Origin: Alphaproteobacteria bacterium
GTDB lineage: Bacteria; Pseudomonadota; Alphaproteobacteria; UBA6615
Length of the DNA: 64,000 bases
Direction of reading: 5' to 3'
Assembly (NCBI GenBank): GCA_039980135.1
Contig: JBDXCV010000003.1
Span: 682,001-746,000 of the forward strand
The position numbers were made by a program, and so were the translations under genes. How positions within the stretch are numbered: the first letter of the stretch is position 1; each line of letters starts with the position of its first letter. The notes under the pieces are model-generated. The model had not been told where the DNA came from. It made no database searches and saw only the letters and a list, made by a program, of their open reading frames with translations. Positions 45,310 through 53,725 of the stretch are shown here, piece by piece.

Positions 45310-45798
45310 GTGAAGCTCGAATTCGGGGCCGGCGATTTCGTCGTTTACCCGACCCACGGCGTCGGCCAGGTGACCGGCGTCGAGACCCATGAAATCGTGG
45401 ACCAGAAGCTCAAGCTCTACATCATCAGTTTCGAGCGTGAGCGGATGACCCTCAAGGTTCCGATCGACAAGGTTGTTGATTCGGGCCTGCGCAAGCTTTC
45501 GAGCCGCAAGGTCATGGACAATGCGCTGAAAACCCTCAAGGGCCGCGTCCGGATCAAGCGCACCATGTGGAGCCGCCGTGCCCAGGAATATGAGGCGAAG
45601 ATCAATTCCGGCGATCCAATTTTCATTGCGGAGGTCGTTCGCGACCTTCACCGCAAGGAAGATCAGCCCGATCAGTCCTATTCCGAGCGGCAGATGTATC
45701 AGGCTGCGCTGGACCGTCTGGCGCGTGAGCTCGCGGCCGTTGAAAGCTCCGATCATGAGGGCGCCGTCGAGAAGCTGGAAGGCATTCTCGCGACCTAG
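44971..45798 (+). CDS. carD: CarD-family transcriptional regulator with Lys/Ala-rich tail
   Basis: 275 residues. The C-terminal 160 residues are CarD/CdnL: an RNA polymerase-interacting Tudor-like domain (LEFGAGDFVVYPTHGVGQVTGVETHEI) and a DNA-binding helical domain. CarD binds the RNAP beta subunit and stabilises open complexes, mainly at rRNA promoters. Residues 1-113 are an unusual low-complexity arm of AKKPAAK-type repeats, like histone H1 or AlgR-type tails, probably contacting DNA. ATG 44971 was chosen at the start of the arm; earlier in-frame starts (44827) lack support. A terminator follows. Confidence 0.93.
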   Translation: MAKTTKTTKAAKKPAAKAKTASKSAAKSTAKAASKPAAKPAAKTAAKKSAPKAKPAAKKPAAKKPAAKKAAPKAAAKKSAAPKAAAKRAAAPATTAKAAAPAKPAAKRTPAKKVKLEFGAGDFVVYPTHGVGQVTGVETHEIVDQKLKLYIISFERERMTLKVPIDKVVDSGLRKLSSRKVMDNALKTLKGRVRIKRTMWSRRAQEYEAKINSGDPIFIAEVVRDLHRKEDQPDQSYSERQMYQAALDRLARELAAVESSDHEGAVEKLEGILAT

Positions 45799-45834
45799 CC
45801 AGCCGACCTGCATGAACGCGTTGTTCGATCGAAG

Positions 45835-45862
45835 AGCCGGGCTCCCTTGGACCCGGCTTTTT
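45835..45862 (+). terminator. Rho-independent terminator of carD
   Basis: Stem AGCCGGG/CCCGGCT (45835-45841/45852-45858) with a ten-base loop, followed directly by TTTTT. It lies 36 bases after the carD stop. Confidence 0.8.
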
Positions 45863-45938
45863 CGTTTTCGTACACCGCGCAATCTCTCCTTGCGGCGACG
45901 CGAACCACTGATTCATCGTGCCGCCGAAGGAGCGCCGC

Positions 45939-46763
45939 ATGTCACCCATCGTCGTCAATCGAGACAAGATCGCCGTCTTGCATGGCGGCCGCAGGGTCTG
46001 GGCGGTCGGCGCGGTCCATGGCGAGGCCGACCGGCTGCGTCGTCTGCACCGCATGATCGCGGACCGCTTCGAGCCCGGCGACCGGCTCGTCTATCTCGGA
46101 AATTTCCTCGGACATGGCGATGGCGTCCGCGAGAGCGTTGACGAAATCCTGCGATTCCGGAGCGCCGTTATCTCTGCGCACGGGATGTTCGCGGCCGACG
46201 TTTCCGTGTTGCGCGGTGCGCAGGAAGAGATGTGGCACAAGCTCTTGCAACTGCAGCTCGCGCTCAACCCGGCGGACGTTCTGGCGTGGATGCTTGACCA
46301 GGGCGTCGGCGCCACCATCGCCGCTTATGGCGGCAGCGTGGCCGAAGGGCAGGTTGCCACGCGCGCGGGCGCGGCAGCATGCGCGCGCTGGACATCTGAT
46401 CTGCGCGATCGCGTCAATGCCTCGGCCGGCCATACGCAGATCATGTCGGCCCTGCGCCGCGCCGCCGTGAATATCGGCGAGGACTCCCAGTCGCGGATGC
46501 TGTTCGTCAATGCGGGCATCGATCCCGCGCGGCCGCTGGAGACCCAGAAGGACAGCTTCTGGTGGCCGCCCGGGGATATGGACGATTTCAGCGAACCCTA
46601 TGAATCATTCGCGCGTATCGTGTGCGGTTACGACCGGCAGAATCGCGGCGTGCGGGAAACGCCGTTCATGGTCTCGCTGGATGGCGGTGCGGGTCGCGGC
46701 GGGGCGCTCGCGGCGGGCTGTTTCACCGCCGGGGGTGAACTGATCGAAACTCTCGAGGTCTGA
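45939..46763 (+). CDS. Metallophosphoesterase-like protein lacking metal ligands
   Basis: 274 residues with the layout of a Ser/Thr-type metallophosphatase: VWAVGAVHGEADRL (24-28 for GDxHG), GDRLVYLGNFLGHG (54-60 for GDxxDRG), LRGAQEE (92-97 for RGNHE), MLDQGVGATIAAYGG and FVNAGIDPARP (for FVHAGI). At each ligand position the residue is changed: D to A25, D to N55, N-H to A94-Q95. Only His27 of the first motif remains. It is therefore probably a pseudo-phosphatase or has a different activity. ATG 45939 follows GAAGGAG. Stand-alone between carD and a convergent peptidase gene. Confidence 0.75.
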   Translation: MSPIVVNRDKIAVLHGGRRVWAVGAVHGEADRLRRLHRMIADRFEPGDRLVYLGNFLGHGDGVRESVDEILRFRSAVISAHGMFAADVSVLRGAQEEMWHKLLQLQLALNPADVLAWMLDQGVGATIAAYGGSVAEGQVATRAGAAACARWTSDLRDRVNASAGHTQIMSALRRAAVNIGEDSQSRMLFVNAGIDPARPLETQKDSFWWPPGDMDDFSEPYESFARIVCGYDRQNRGVRETPFMVSLDGGAGRGGALAAGCFTAGGELIETLEV

Positions 46764-46782
46764 CCGCCGGATCCGCAGCGCG

Positions 46783-48270
46783 CTAGTCCACCACGATTTT
46801 GACCACCTGTCCCGGCGCCGGTTCCTGACCGGGAGACATGCCGTTGAGGACGCGGAACCATTCATCCTTCGGCCCCTCCATCGGCAAATTGCGCGATAAC
46901 CCCGCCACGTTGTCACCGCTGCGCACGACACGCATTTCGATCCGCCAGGGGCCGTAGCGGGCCCGGTCGGCTGCCGTCAGCGTCCGGAAACTGAACGTGG
47001 TGCGCCGCAGTTCTTCGCTGAGCGCCGCCGTTTGTGCGGGCCGGGTGAGGAACATGAACCGGTAGATGTTGTCCGGATCATGGCGGATCGCGACCAGCCG
47101 CGCGTCGAAAGTGCCGGTCTGGTTGCGAATCCGGGTGCGCCCCGTCGCACCCTGCAGCCCGTTGACGTCGATGGTCTCGACATCCGCCAGGGACGTGTTC
47201 TTGGCCCAGACGCGCGTGAGATAGGATGTCATGTCGCCGCGATGGGGTATTTTCCCGCCGCTGAACAGGATCAGGGATTCGTCCGGTCCCCGCGCGGCCA
47301 CCTGTTGGGCGCCGTTGAACAGCGTGAAGCCCTGCGGCACCTCGAACATGAAATTCGCGGGCTCATGGACGAAGCGACGGCCGCGCACATAGCCTTCGTT
47401 TTCGGAATCGCCGAAAATGACGCCGTCGATGGCGGCAAGATATTCGCGGTTGCCCGTCTTCGGGTTGGCAACCGGTTTGACGTTGGCGACCCGGGTGGCC
47501 GCGGTCACCCGATCGCCGGTGCGCGGATGGGTGGACATGATGTTGTAGCGCGAGGCGGGGTCCGGCAGGCCGCTGACCTTGGCCTCCAGCGCACTGTATG
47601 CCTCAAGCGACGACAGGAAAGAGGCCATGGCGCCGGTCTCGTAGCCGGTGCGTGCGAGATAGCGCACACCGAGCGTATCGGCCTCGAATTCATGCTCGCG
47701 CGAAAAGCCCTGGAGATACACGCCGGCGCTCTGGCCGACGGCGTCCCCCACCGCCGAGGTGCCGAGGAACACCGAACTCAGGATGCCGACACCCACGGTG
47801 CCGATCCCGGCGAGGACCGACTGACTGTGGCGCTGCGCGGAATGGCGCCCGGTGATATGGCCGATTTCATGGCCCAGCACGCCCGCCAGTTCCGCTTCGG
47901 TATTGGCCAGACCCAGCAGGCCGCGGGAGATGTAGACGAAGCCGCCGGGCAGGGCGAAGGCGTTGACGATATCGTCATCGAGAACCGTGAAGGTGAATTC
48001 GAGGTCGGGGAGTTCGGAGACCTGGGCGAGACCCTGTCCAATACGGTCGACATAGGCCGTGACCCTGGGGTCATTATAGGTGCCGCCGAACTGCTGGATG
48101 ATTTTGGGGTGTTCTTCGCGTCCGATCTTCAGCTCGTCTTCGGGCGACATGAAGGCCGTGAAATTGCGTTCGCCGGTTGCCGGGTTGACCGAACAGGCGG
48201 CCAGGAACAGTGTCGCCGCGGCAAGGATTACGCGCGTCAAGCGCGCGTTTCGGCGGGGGTGCATCGTCAT
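46783..48270 (-). CDS. M48-family zinc metallopeptidase lipoprotein
   Basis: 495 residues. A lipoprotein signal with lipobox LAAC (about 19-22) is followed by an M48 peptidase domain (about 35-260) with HEIGH zinc motif and downstream Glu in EFEADTLG. This is the BepA/YfgC-like layout. The C-terminal half contains a region with LysM-like character (ENVAGLSRNLPM...GQVVKIVVD). Such periplasmic proteases monitor outer-membrane protein assembly. Start at ATG 48270 overlaps the upstream nuclease gene stop (ATGA); longer readings run through that gene in another frame. Confidence 0.9.
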   Translation of the reverse strand: MTMHPRRNARLTRVILAAATLFLAACSVNPATGERNFTAFMSPEDELKIGREEHPKIIQQFGGTYNDPRVTAYVDRIGQGLAQVSELPDLEFTFTVLDDDIVNAFALPGGFVYISRGLLGLANTEAELAGVLGHEIGHITGRHSAQRHSQSVLAGIGTVGVGILSSVFLGTSAVGDAVGQSAGVYLQGFSREHEFEADTLGVRYLARTGYETGAMASFLSSLEAYSALEAKVSGLPDPASRYNIMSTHPRTGDRVTAATRVANVKPVANPKTGNREYLAAIDGVIFGDSENEGYVRGRRFVHEPANFMFEVPQGFTLFNGAQQVAARGPDESLILFSGGKIPHRGDMTSYLTRVWAKNTSLADVETIDVNGLQGATGRTRIRNQTGTFDARLVAIRHDPDNIYRFMFLTRPAQTAALSEELRRTTFSFRTLTAADRARYGPWRIEMRVVRSGDNVAGLSRNLPMEGPKDEWFRVLNGMSPGQEPAPGQVVKIVVD

Positions 48271-49079
48271 TTCGACAAAACCTCTATCTGTTCCGGGTGG
48301 GTGATATCGATCAGCGGACCGTTTCGCGATTTTAGCCAACCGCGCACGCGGATTCGACGCCCAAGATAATCGTCGGCGGAAATGCCGGCGTCGTTGAAGC
48401 GGTGCCAGTCGCGCGGCGCGACGGAAACAGTGAAATCGTTTCGCCAGTCGGACCCGTAGTTCAGAAACGTCCGGCCCCGGACGACCGCGACATCCTTCAC
48501 CCGCCCCTCGACCAGCGCGTATCGGTCGAGATGACGGGCGCTGGCGATGGGGTCGAGCACGGCATAGTAGGGATGGGACCAGATTCCCCGCGCCGATTCC
48601 CGCGACGCATGCTCGTGCACCAGCATGTCCTGCACCAGTGCGCGGTTGTCGGGAAAGCTGTAGACCCGCGCAAAACCGCCGGCCAGCAGCGCGCCCTGAA
48701 TCCACACGCCGTCATCGGTGTACAGGTGGGCGAGCAGCCGGTCGTGCCGGTCAATGCTGCGGCCGCCATATCCCAGGTACACGCGCTTGCCCAGGACCAG
48801 GTCCTTGAGGGCGGCCTTGGCCTCGTCGGCGAGCGGCCATTTCTCGAAACCGGGGCGGCCCAGCGGCAGTTTCGGCGCCTGTATCCCCACCAGCCGGACC
48901 TCGCGGGCGTCATCGAGAATAACCGTATCGCCGTCGATCACGGCGATCACCTGCGCCGCACCGCCGCGTTGCAGCCCGTCGGGCACCTGCGCGACGGCGG
49001 GGCCCACGCCGGGGGCCGTACCGGCGATAGCGCCGGCAAGGGTCAATGCGCAGACAAGGAGAAAACGGATGGTTGCCAT
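48267..49079 (-). CDS. Thermonuclease (SNase)-family exported protein
   Basis: 270 residues. Signal peptide about 1-31. The SNase-like domain reads VIAVIDGDTVILDDAREVRLVGIQAPKL with the first catalytic Arg. The Glu is in PGFEKWPLADEAK and the second Arg in DRHDRLLAHLY. A C-terminal extension of about 90 residues (DYLGRRIRVRGWLKSRNGPLIDITHPEQIEVL) resembles an OB-type nucleic-acid domain. It probably cuts DNA or RNA in the periplasm. Coupled to the M48 gene by a 4-base overlap. A TATAAT-like box lies directly before ATG 49079 and no clear Shine-Dalgarno is seen. Confidence 0.85.
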   Translation of the reverse strand: MATIRFLLVCALTLAGAIAGTAPGVGPAVAQVPDGLQRGGAAQVIAVIDGDTVILDDAREVRLVGIQAPKLPLGRPGFEKWPLADEAKAALKDLVLGKRVYLGYGGRSIDRHDRLLAHLYTDDGVWIQGALLAGGFARVYSFPDNRALVQDMLVHEHASRESARGIWSHPYYAVLDPIASARHLDRYALVEGRVKDVAVVRGRTFLNYGSDWRNDFTVSVAPRDWHRFNDAGISADDYLGRRIRVRGWLKSRNGPLIDITHPEQIEVLSK

Positions 49080-49208
49080 GAGCGAATTATAGCGTTTGAT
49101 TGAGGGCAGGGTGTCATGGCATTGCGGCAGGAAGATGATCGCCCGCGCGGTTGACTTCTCGGCTGCCGCGCGCCCACATGCCGCGGTTCCGCGACAGGAG
49201 AGAGTATT

Positions 49209-50156
49209 TTGCGTACGGATCTGTTCCCACCCATCGACGCCCGTGAGAGCGGCATGCTCGACCTGGACGGAACCCATGTCATGTACTGGGAGGAGTGCGG
49301 CAACCCGGACGGGGTGCCGATCCTGTTCCTGCATGGCGGGCCGGGCGCGGGAACGATGGCCGTGCATCGCCGGTTCTATGACCCGGACTATTTCCGGATC
49401 ATTCTGTGCGATCAGCGTGGCGCGGGCCGATCGACACCTCCCGCCAGCCTGACCGACAACACGACCGCACACCTGTTGTCCGACCTCGAGGCCCTGCGGG
49501 TCCATCGCGATGTCGCGCAATGGCATCTGTTCGGTGGTTCATGGGGTTCCACCCTGGCGCTCGCCTATGGTCAGGCCTTTCCGCAATGCTGCCTCGGCAT
49601 GGTGTTGCGCGGAATCTTTACCTGCGGGCCGCGCGAGGTCGAATGGTTTCTGGGCGGCATGGGGCGGGTCTTCCCCGAGGCGTGGCATGATTTTTCCGGC
49701 TTCATCCCCGCGGCGGAACGCGACGATCTGCTGCAGGCCTATCTGGGGCGGTTGGTCGACCCGGATTCGGGCGTGCATCTTCCCGCGGCGCGCGCCTGGG
49801 CGACCTACGAGGCCCGTTGTTCGACGCTGCGCCCGAACCCTGATGCGGTGGCGGCGATGTCCGACAGCAAGGGGATGCTCGCGCTTGCGCGGATCGAGGC
49901 GCATTACCTTGCCCATGGCGCCTTTCTGGCGCCGGACCAGCTTCTCGAAGGCATCGACCGCATCCGCCATCTGCCGGCCACGATCGTCCAGGGCCGCTAC
50001 GATATGGTGTGTCCGATCGAGACGGCGGACCGGCTGGCGCGCGCCTGGCCCGAGGCAGAGTACTCGATCGTGCCGGATGCGGGGCATTCGGCGCTCGAAC
50101 CGGGAACCCGCGCGGCACTGCTGCGCGCGGTGGAAGGTCTCCGGGAAGTCACGTAA
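49209..50156 (+). CDS. pip: Prolyl iminopeptidase
   Basis: 315 residues, alpha/beta hydrolase. The family signature is FLHGGPGAGTMAVHRRFYDPDYFRIILCDQRGAGRS. The nucleophile Ser is in GGSWGSTLALAYGQ, the Asp in VQGRYDMVCP, and the His in DAGHSALEPG. It removes N-terminal proline from peptides. It starts with TTG at 49209, nine bases after GGAGAG. Confidence 0.93.
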   Translation: MRTDLFPPIDARESGMLDLDGTHVMYWEECGNPDGVPILFLHGGPGAGTMAVHRRFYDPDYFRIILCDQRGAGRSTPPASLTDNTTAHLLSDLEALRVHRDVAQWHLFGGSWGSTLALAYGQAFPQCCLGMVLRGIFTCGPREVEWFLGGMGRVFPEAWHDFSGFIPAAERDDLLQAYLGRLVDPDSGVHLPAARAWATYEARCSTLRPNPDAVAAMSDSKGMLALARIEAHYLAHGAFLAPDQLLEGIDRIRHLPATIVQGRYDMVCPIETADRLARAWPEAEYSIVPDAGHSALEPGTRAALLRAVEGLREVT

Positions 50157-50247
50157 GCTTGTCGATCGGGAGTTTTCGTCGGGCCCATGATCTCGTATGA
50201 TGGTAGTCACGCAGGAAAGCTCCTGCGATCGATACAGGGGGATTAAA

Positions 50248-50754
50248 GTGCAAAAGTTAACAAGCATTATGGCGACGGCGGTTGTGGCCCTCGCGCTCAC
50301 GGCCCCTGCAGCGATGGCGGACGACCCCGATTTTCTGGTGATTGGCGGCGGCTGGTATGACTGGAATGACGACAAGGACGCGTTCGACTTTCGCGCCGAG
50401 TATCGTTCCGACTACAAGCTGGCGGGGATCGTGAAACCCTGGATCGGGATCGAGGCAACCAGTGATCAGGCGGTCTACGGCGTTGGCGGCATTCTCGTCG
50501 ATCTGTATTTCGGCCGCCGCTGGGTCTTCACCCCCAGCTTCGGTGCCGGCGCCTATGCCGACGGCAACGGCAAGGATCTCGGGCACACGATCGAGTTCCG
50601 CTCACAGCTCGAATTCGGGTACCGGTTCGATGACCGCTCGCGCATGTCGCTGGCGGTGAGCCACATCTCGAATGCGAGCCTGGGTGACAACAACCCCGGT
50701 ACCGAGATCGCCACCATCTACTATCACATCCCCTTTTCGGACATCATCGACTAG
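50248..50754 (+). CDS. pagL: Lipid A 3-O-deacylase (PagL) family outer-membrane protein
   Basis: 168 residues. Signal peptide about 1-24. An eight-strand beta-barrel pattern ends in a C-terminal aromatic/hydrophobic strand (TEIATIYYHIPF). The catalytic triad matches PagL in residue type and spacing: His139 and Ser141 (SHISNAS), and Glu153 twelve residues later. PagL removes the 3-O acyl chain of lipid A at the outer membrane. The GTG start follows GGGGGATTAAA. Confidence 0.88.
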   Translation: MQKLTSIMATAVVALALTAPAAMADDPDFLVIGGGWYDWNDDKDAFDFRAEYRSDYKLAGIVKPWIGIEATSDQAVYGVGGILVDLYFGRRWVFTPSFGAGAYADGNGKDLGHTIEFRSQLEFGYRFDDRSRMSLAVSHISNASLGDNNPGTEIATIYYHIPFSDIID

Positions 50755-50774
50755 CCGCAACGGGCGCTCGGACC

Positions 50775-51560
50775 ATGGGTGAGATGGGCGGCGCGTTGAT
50801 CACGGGGGCGGCGCGACGCATCGGGCGTTGCCTGGCTGAGGCGCTCGCCGCAGCGGGCTGGCATGTCGTCGTCCATCACAATCGGTCCGCAAACGACGCC
50901 GCAGAAACCGTGCGCGCGATCACTGCGGCCGGGGGCCGGGCGGTCGCCCTGGCGGCGGATTTGTCGGATCCCGCGGCGTGCCGCCGGTTGCTCGATGAGG
51001 CGCATGCGCTGACGGGCGGGCTCGGCTGCCTGATCAACAATGCATCCGTTTTCGTCGAGGACACGGCGCACGATGTCGATGCCGCGACATTCGACCGGGT
51101 CATGGCGGTCAATCTACGCGCGCCGGCGATCCTGTCGCAGGCATTTGCCGCCCGGCTGCCCGCCGGCGAAGCGGGTGTCATCGTCAATATCCTGGACCAG
51201 AAGCTGGCCAACCCGAACCCGGATTTCCTGTCCTATACCTTGTCGAAACACGGCCTGGCCGCGCTCACCGAGATGACGGCAATCTCTTATGGCCCGTCCG
51301 TCCGGGTGTGCGCCGTGGCCCCGGGACTGACCCTGCCGAGCGGCGATCAGCCCCAATCCCAGTTCGACACCGTCCATGGCCGCACCCCGCTGGCGCGTGG
51401 GTCGGCCCCGGAGGATATCGCGGGTGCGGTTCTGTACCTGCTGGGCGCGCGGGCGGTGACGGGGGAGACGATTTTGGTCGATGGCGGGCAGCATTTGGTG
51501 CCGAGTGCGCGTGACGTTATGTTCCTTGACCCAGACCCGACGAAGGACAGTTCTGAATGA
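50775..51560 (+). CDS. FolM-like pteridine reductase (SDR)
   Basis: 261 residues, short-chain dehydrogenase. The N-terminal motif ITGAARRIG fits the TGxxxRxG signature that separates FolM/PTR1 pteridine reductases from other SDRs. NNASVF and the active-site YTLSK (YxxxK) are present. It is coupled to folB by an ATGA overlap, supporting a role in reducing dihydrofolate, dihydromonapterin or a related pterin. ATG 50775 is close to the PagL stop. Confidence 0.82.
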   Translation: MGEMGGALITGAARRIGRCLAEALAAAGWHVVVHHNRSANDAAETVRAITAAGGRAVALAADLSDPAACRRLLDEAHALTGGLGCLINNASVFVEDTAHDVDAATFDRVMAVNLRAPAILSQAFAARLPAGEAGVIVNILDQKLANPNPDFLSYTLSKHGLAALTEMTAISYGPSVRVCAVAPGLTLPSGDQPQSQFDTVHGRTPLARGSAPEDIAGAVLYLLGARAVTGETILVDGGQHLVPSARDVMFLDPDPTKDSSE

Positions 51561-51985
51561 ACGTACCGGCAACCGATATGGCCGTGACCGACCCGGTCGA
51601 GCAGCGCCTGCTCGACCGCTGGCCCGAAGTGCGGAAGATATTCTTCCGTAACCTGATGCTCGACATTCACATGGGTGTGCACGAGCACGAGAAGGGCCGC
51701 ACCCAGCCGGTCCGGATCAACATGGTGCTGTATCTGCGCGCCGACATCGTGCCGGAATTGGATTCGATCACCGAGGTGTTCAACTATGACCGGGTACGCA
51801 CGGGCATCCTCGAGATCGTCGAGGGCCGGCACATCAATCTGCAGGAAACCCTGGTCGGTGAGATCACCGATGTTTGCCTCGGTTTCGATGAGGTTGTCGC
51901 CGCGCGCGTATCGACAGAGAAGACCGACATCTATCCCGACTGTGACGGGGTCGGATACGAACTGGTACGTGTGCGGGGCGACTAG
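51557..51985 (+). CDS. folB: Dihydroneopterin aldolase
   Basis: 142 residues, tunnel fold. RNLMLDIHMGVHEHEKGRTQPVRINMVL carries the conserved GxxxxE region. FNYDRV and LQETLVGEITDVCL match the family. It cleaves 7,8-dihydroneopterin to the hydroxymethylpterin in folate synthesis. The start overlaps the SDR stop. An N-terminal extension of about 30 residues precedes the fold. Confidence 0.92.
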   Translation: MNVPATDMAVTDPVEQRLLDRWPEVRKIFFRNLMLDIHMGVHEHEKGRTQPVRINMVLYLRADIVPELDSITEVFNYDRVRTGILEIVEGRHINLQETLVGEITDVCLGFDEVVAARVSTEKTDIYPDCDGVGYELVRVRGD

Positions 51986-52042
51986 GCCGGGCACACCCAA
52001 AGCCACTCGCGCCGCCGCGGCGCGCATGACAGGGAGACAGAC

Positions 52043-52939
52043 ATGAGCCTCGACTGGCCGACCGACAGAATCGACTACAACCCCATCAACGGCCGCGCGC
52101 CGCTGCCCCTGCCCGAGGGCCGCAAGGTCGTGGTATGGCCCTGCATCAATGTCGAAAACTGGGTGATTCAGAACCCGATGCCGCGCACGGTGGTCAACCC
52201 GCCGGGCGGGGTCGAGAAATCGGTGCCCGACATCCCCAACTGGGCCTGGCACGAATATGGCCAACGGGTCGGCTTCTGGCGTCTCAAGCGCATTTTCGAC
52301 GAGTTCGGCGCCAAGTCCACGCTGGTGCTCAACGGCACCGTCTGCGACGAGTATCCGCAGATCGTCGATTCGGCGCTCGAGTCCGGCTGGGATCTGTGCG
52401 GCCATGGCTGGATTCAGCGCGCCCTGCCAGCGGTCGAAGACCAGGAGGACATGATCCACCGGGTGTTCAAGAAGTTGCGCGATTATTCGGGCCGCGACCC
52501 CAAGGGCTGGCTCGGGCCGGCCCTGGCCGAGACCCACGATACGGTGGACTGGTTGCACGAGGCGGGTTTCGAATATGTCGCCGACTGGGTGATGGACGAT
52601 CAGCCTGTCGATCTGCGCACGAAGTCCGGCACCTTGGTCGGCCTGCCCTATACTCAGGAACTCAACGACCTGGCGATGCAGCTCATCCAGGGCCATCGCG
52701 CCCAGGAATATGGCGACCGGGCGATCCGCGAATTCGATCAGCTCATCGAGGATGCCACTGCCGAACCAGGCTCGACCCGGATCATGTGCTTCACACTGCA
52801 TCCCTACATCATGGGTGTACCCCACCGGGCGCGGGAAATCCGACGCATTCTCGAGCATGTTTGCAACCGCGACGACACGTTCGTGTGGACGGGCGAGGAA
52901 ATCCTCGACTGGTACAAAACGGTGCGGCCTGCCCAATAG
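52043..52939 (+). CDS. Polysaccharide deacetylase family protein (PuuE-like)
   Basis: 298 residues, NodB-like barrel of the type found in the cofactor-less allantoinase PuuE. Family features are VVVWPCINVENW at the first strand, FWRLKRIFDEFGAKSTLVLNGTVCDEYP, the GWDLCGHGWIQ His motif, GWLGPALAETHDTVDWLHEAGFEYVADWVMDDQP, and MCFTLHPYIMGVPHRA. The substrate may be allantoin, a formamide or another amide. ATG 52043 follows AGGGAG. A second relative is at the right end of the window. Confidence 0.87.
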   Translation: MSLDWPTDRIDYNPINGRAPLPLPEGRKVVVWPCINVENWVIQNPMPRTVVNPPGGVEKSVPDIPNWAWHEYGQRVGFWRLKRIFDEFGAKSTLVLNGTVCDEYPQIVDSALESGWDLCGHGWIQRALPAVEDQEDMIHRVFKKLRDYSGRDPKGWLGPALAETHDTVDWLHEAGFEYVADWVMDDQPVDLRTKSGTLVGLPYTQELNDLAMQLIQGHRAQEYGDRAIREFDQLIEDATAEPGSTRIMCFTLHPYIMGVPHRAREIRRILEHVCNRDDTFVWTGEEILDWYKTVRPAQ

Positions 52940-52986
52940 GTCGGGCGGACCGGAATACGATTCAACCCGTCGGGGGTGGTTCGGGG

Positions 52987-53015
52987 TGATCCGGGATGGA
53001 CAGGCAGGCGTAAGA
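52987..53015 (+). promoter_or_regulatory. ECF (sigmaE/ChrR-type) promoter for the sigma/anti-sigma pair
   Basis: TGATCC at 52987-52992, an 18-base spacer, then TAAGA at 53011-53015. This is the promoter pattern known for group ECF11 (Rhodobacter sphaeroides RpoE). It points at the ECF sigma gene itself, so the pair is probably autoregulated. The transcription start should lie at about 53022. Confidence 0.8.
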
Positions 53016-53170
53016 GTTCCTGAAGGGAATTCTAGATGTACGCCGAAGCCCTGTATGCTGACGACCATTATGGTGATGAAAAACGGCCCGCGCGCTCCCG
53101 GCGTGCCTCGGGCGCATGGTGCGCGAATCCGGTTGTCGGCCTGCGCGCCCAAGGGAGAGGCCTAGCAAGG

Positions 53171-53725
53171 ATGCAGGGTGAGGCCCCGGACTGGAGCGAG
53201 GTCATGCGCGCCGTGGCCGACCGGGACCGGGAGGCGTTCGCGACCCTGTTTCGGCATTTCGCGCCGCGGGTGAAGTCCTACATGCTGCGTCTCGGGTCGG
53301 ACGATTCCCAGGCCGAGGAACTGGCGCAGGAGACCATGGCGAGTGTCTGGCGCAAGGCGGCGCAATTTGATCCCGCGCGGGCTGCCGCCTCGACCTGGAT
53401 CTTCACGATCGCGCGGAATTTGCGCATCGACACCTTCCGCCGCATCAACCGTCCCGCACTCGACCCCCATGACCCAGCGCTGGTGCCGAACCCGCCGCCC
53501 CAGGGCGACGCGGTTCTGGAACAGAAACAGATTGCCGCACAAATTCGCTCGGCGCTGGCCACGCTGCCGGAGGATCAACGCCGGGTGCTGCACATGTCTT
53601 TCTTCGACGAGCAGAGTCACAGCCAGATCGCCGCGGCCCTCGACCTGCCCCTCGGGACCGTCAAATCGCGTATCCGGTTGGCCTTCGGGCGCGTGAAGGC
53701 GACGATCGGTGACAGCTATGAGTAG
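53171..53725 (+). CDS. rpoE: ECF RNA polymerase sigma factor (RpoE/ECF11 type)
   Basis: 184 residues. Sigma-2 (about 15-80) contains FRHFAPRVKSYMLRLGSDDSQAEELAQETMASVWRKAAQFD. Sigma-4 (about 125-180) contains LPEDQRRVLHMSFFDEQSHSQIAAALDLPLGTVKSRIRLA. It pairs with the ChrR anti-sigma gene downstream. The start is ambiguous: ATG 53036 is closely preceded by AAGGGAA and lies just after the predicted transcription start, giving 229 residues, but the extra 45 residues have odd codon use and no homology I recognise. Likely controls the response to singlet oxygen or other oxidative stress. Confidence 0.9.
   Translation: MQGEAPDWSEVMRAVADRDREAFATLFRHFAPRVKSYMLRLGSDDSQAEELAQETMASVWRKAAQFDPARAAASTWIFTIARNLRIDTFRRINRPALDPHDPALVPNPPPQGDAVLEQKQIAAQIRSALATLPEDQRRVLHMSFFDEQSHSQIAAALDLPLGTVKSRIRLAFGRVKATIGDSYE

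Noticed and set aside
49085-49095. TATAAT-like box just before the nuclease start as a leaderless promoter
   Set aside because: No -35 element at 16-18 bases, so not claimed as a promoter.
52008-52024. GC-rich hairpin CGCGCCG/CGGCGCG between folB and the deacetylase gene
   Set aside because: Only a 3-base loop and no T-run; too near the next ribosome site to call a terminator. May be chance in GC-rich DNA.
53036-53170. Extra N-terminal 45 codons of the ECF sigma gene as a separate small gene
   Set aside because: It is in frame with the sigma gene with no stop between, so it is at most an alternative start, discussed with the sigma gene.
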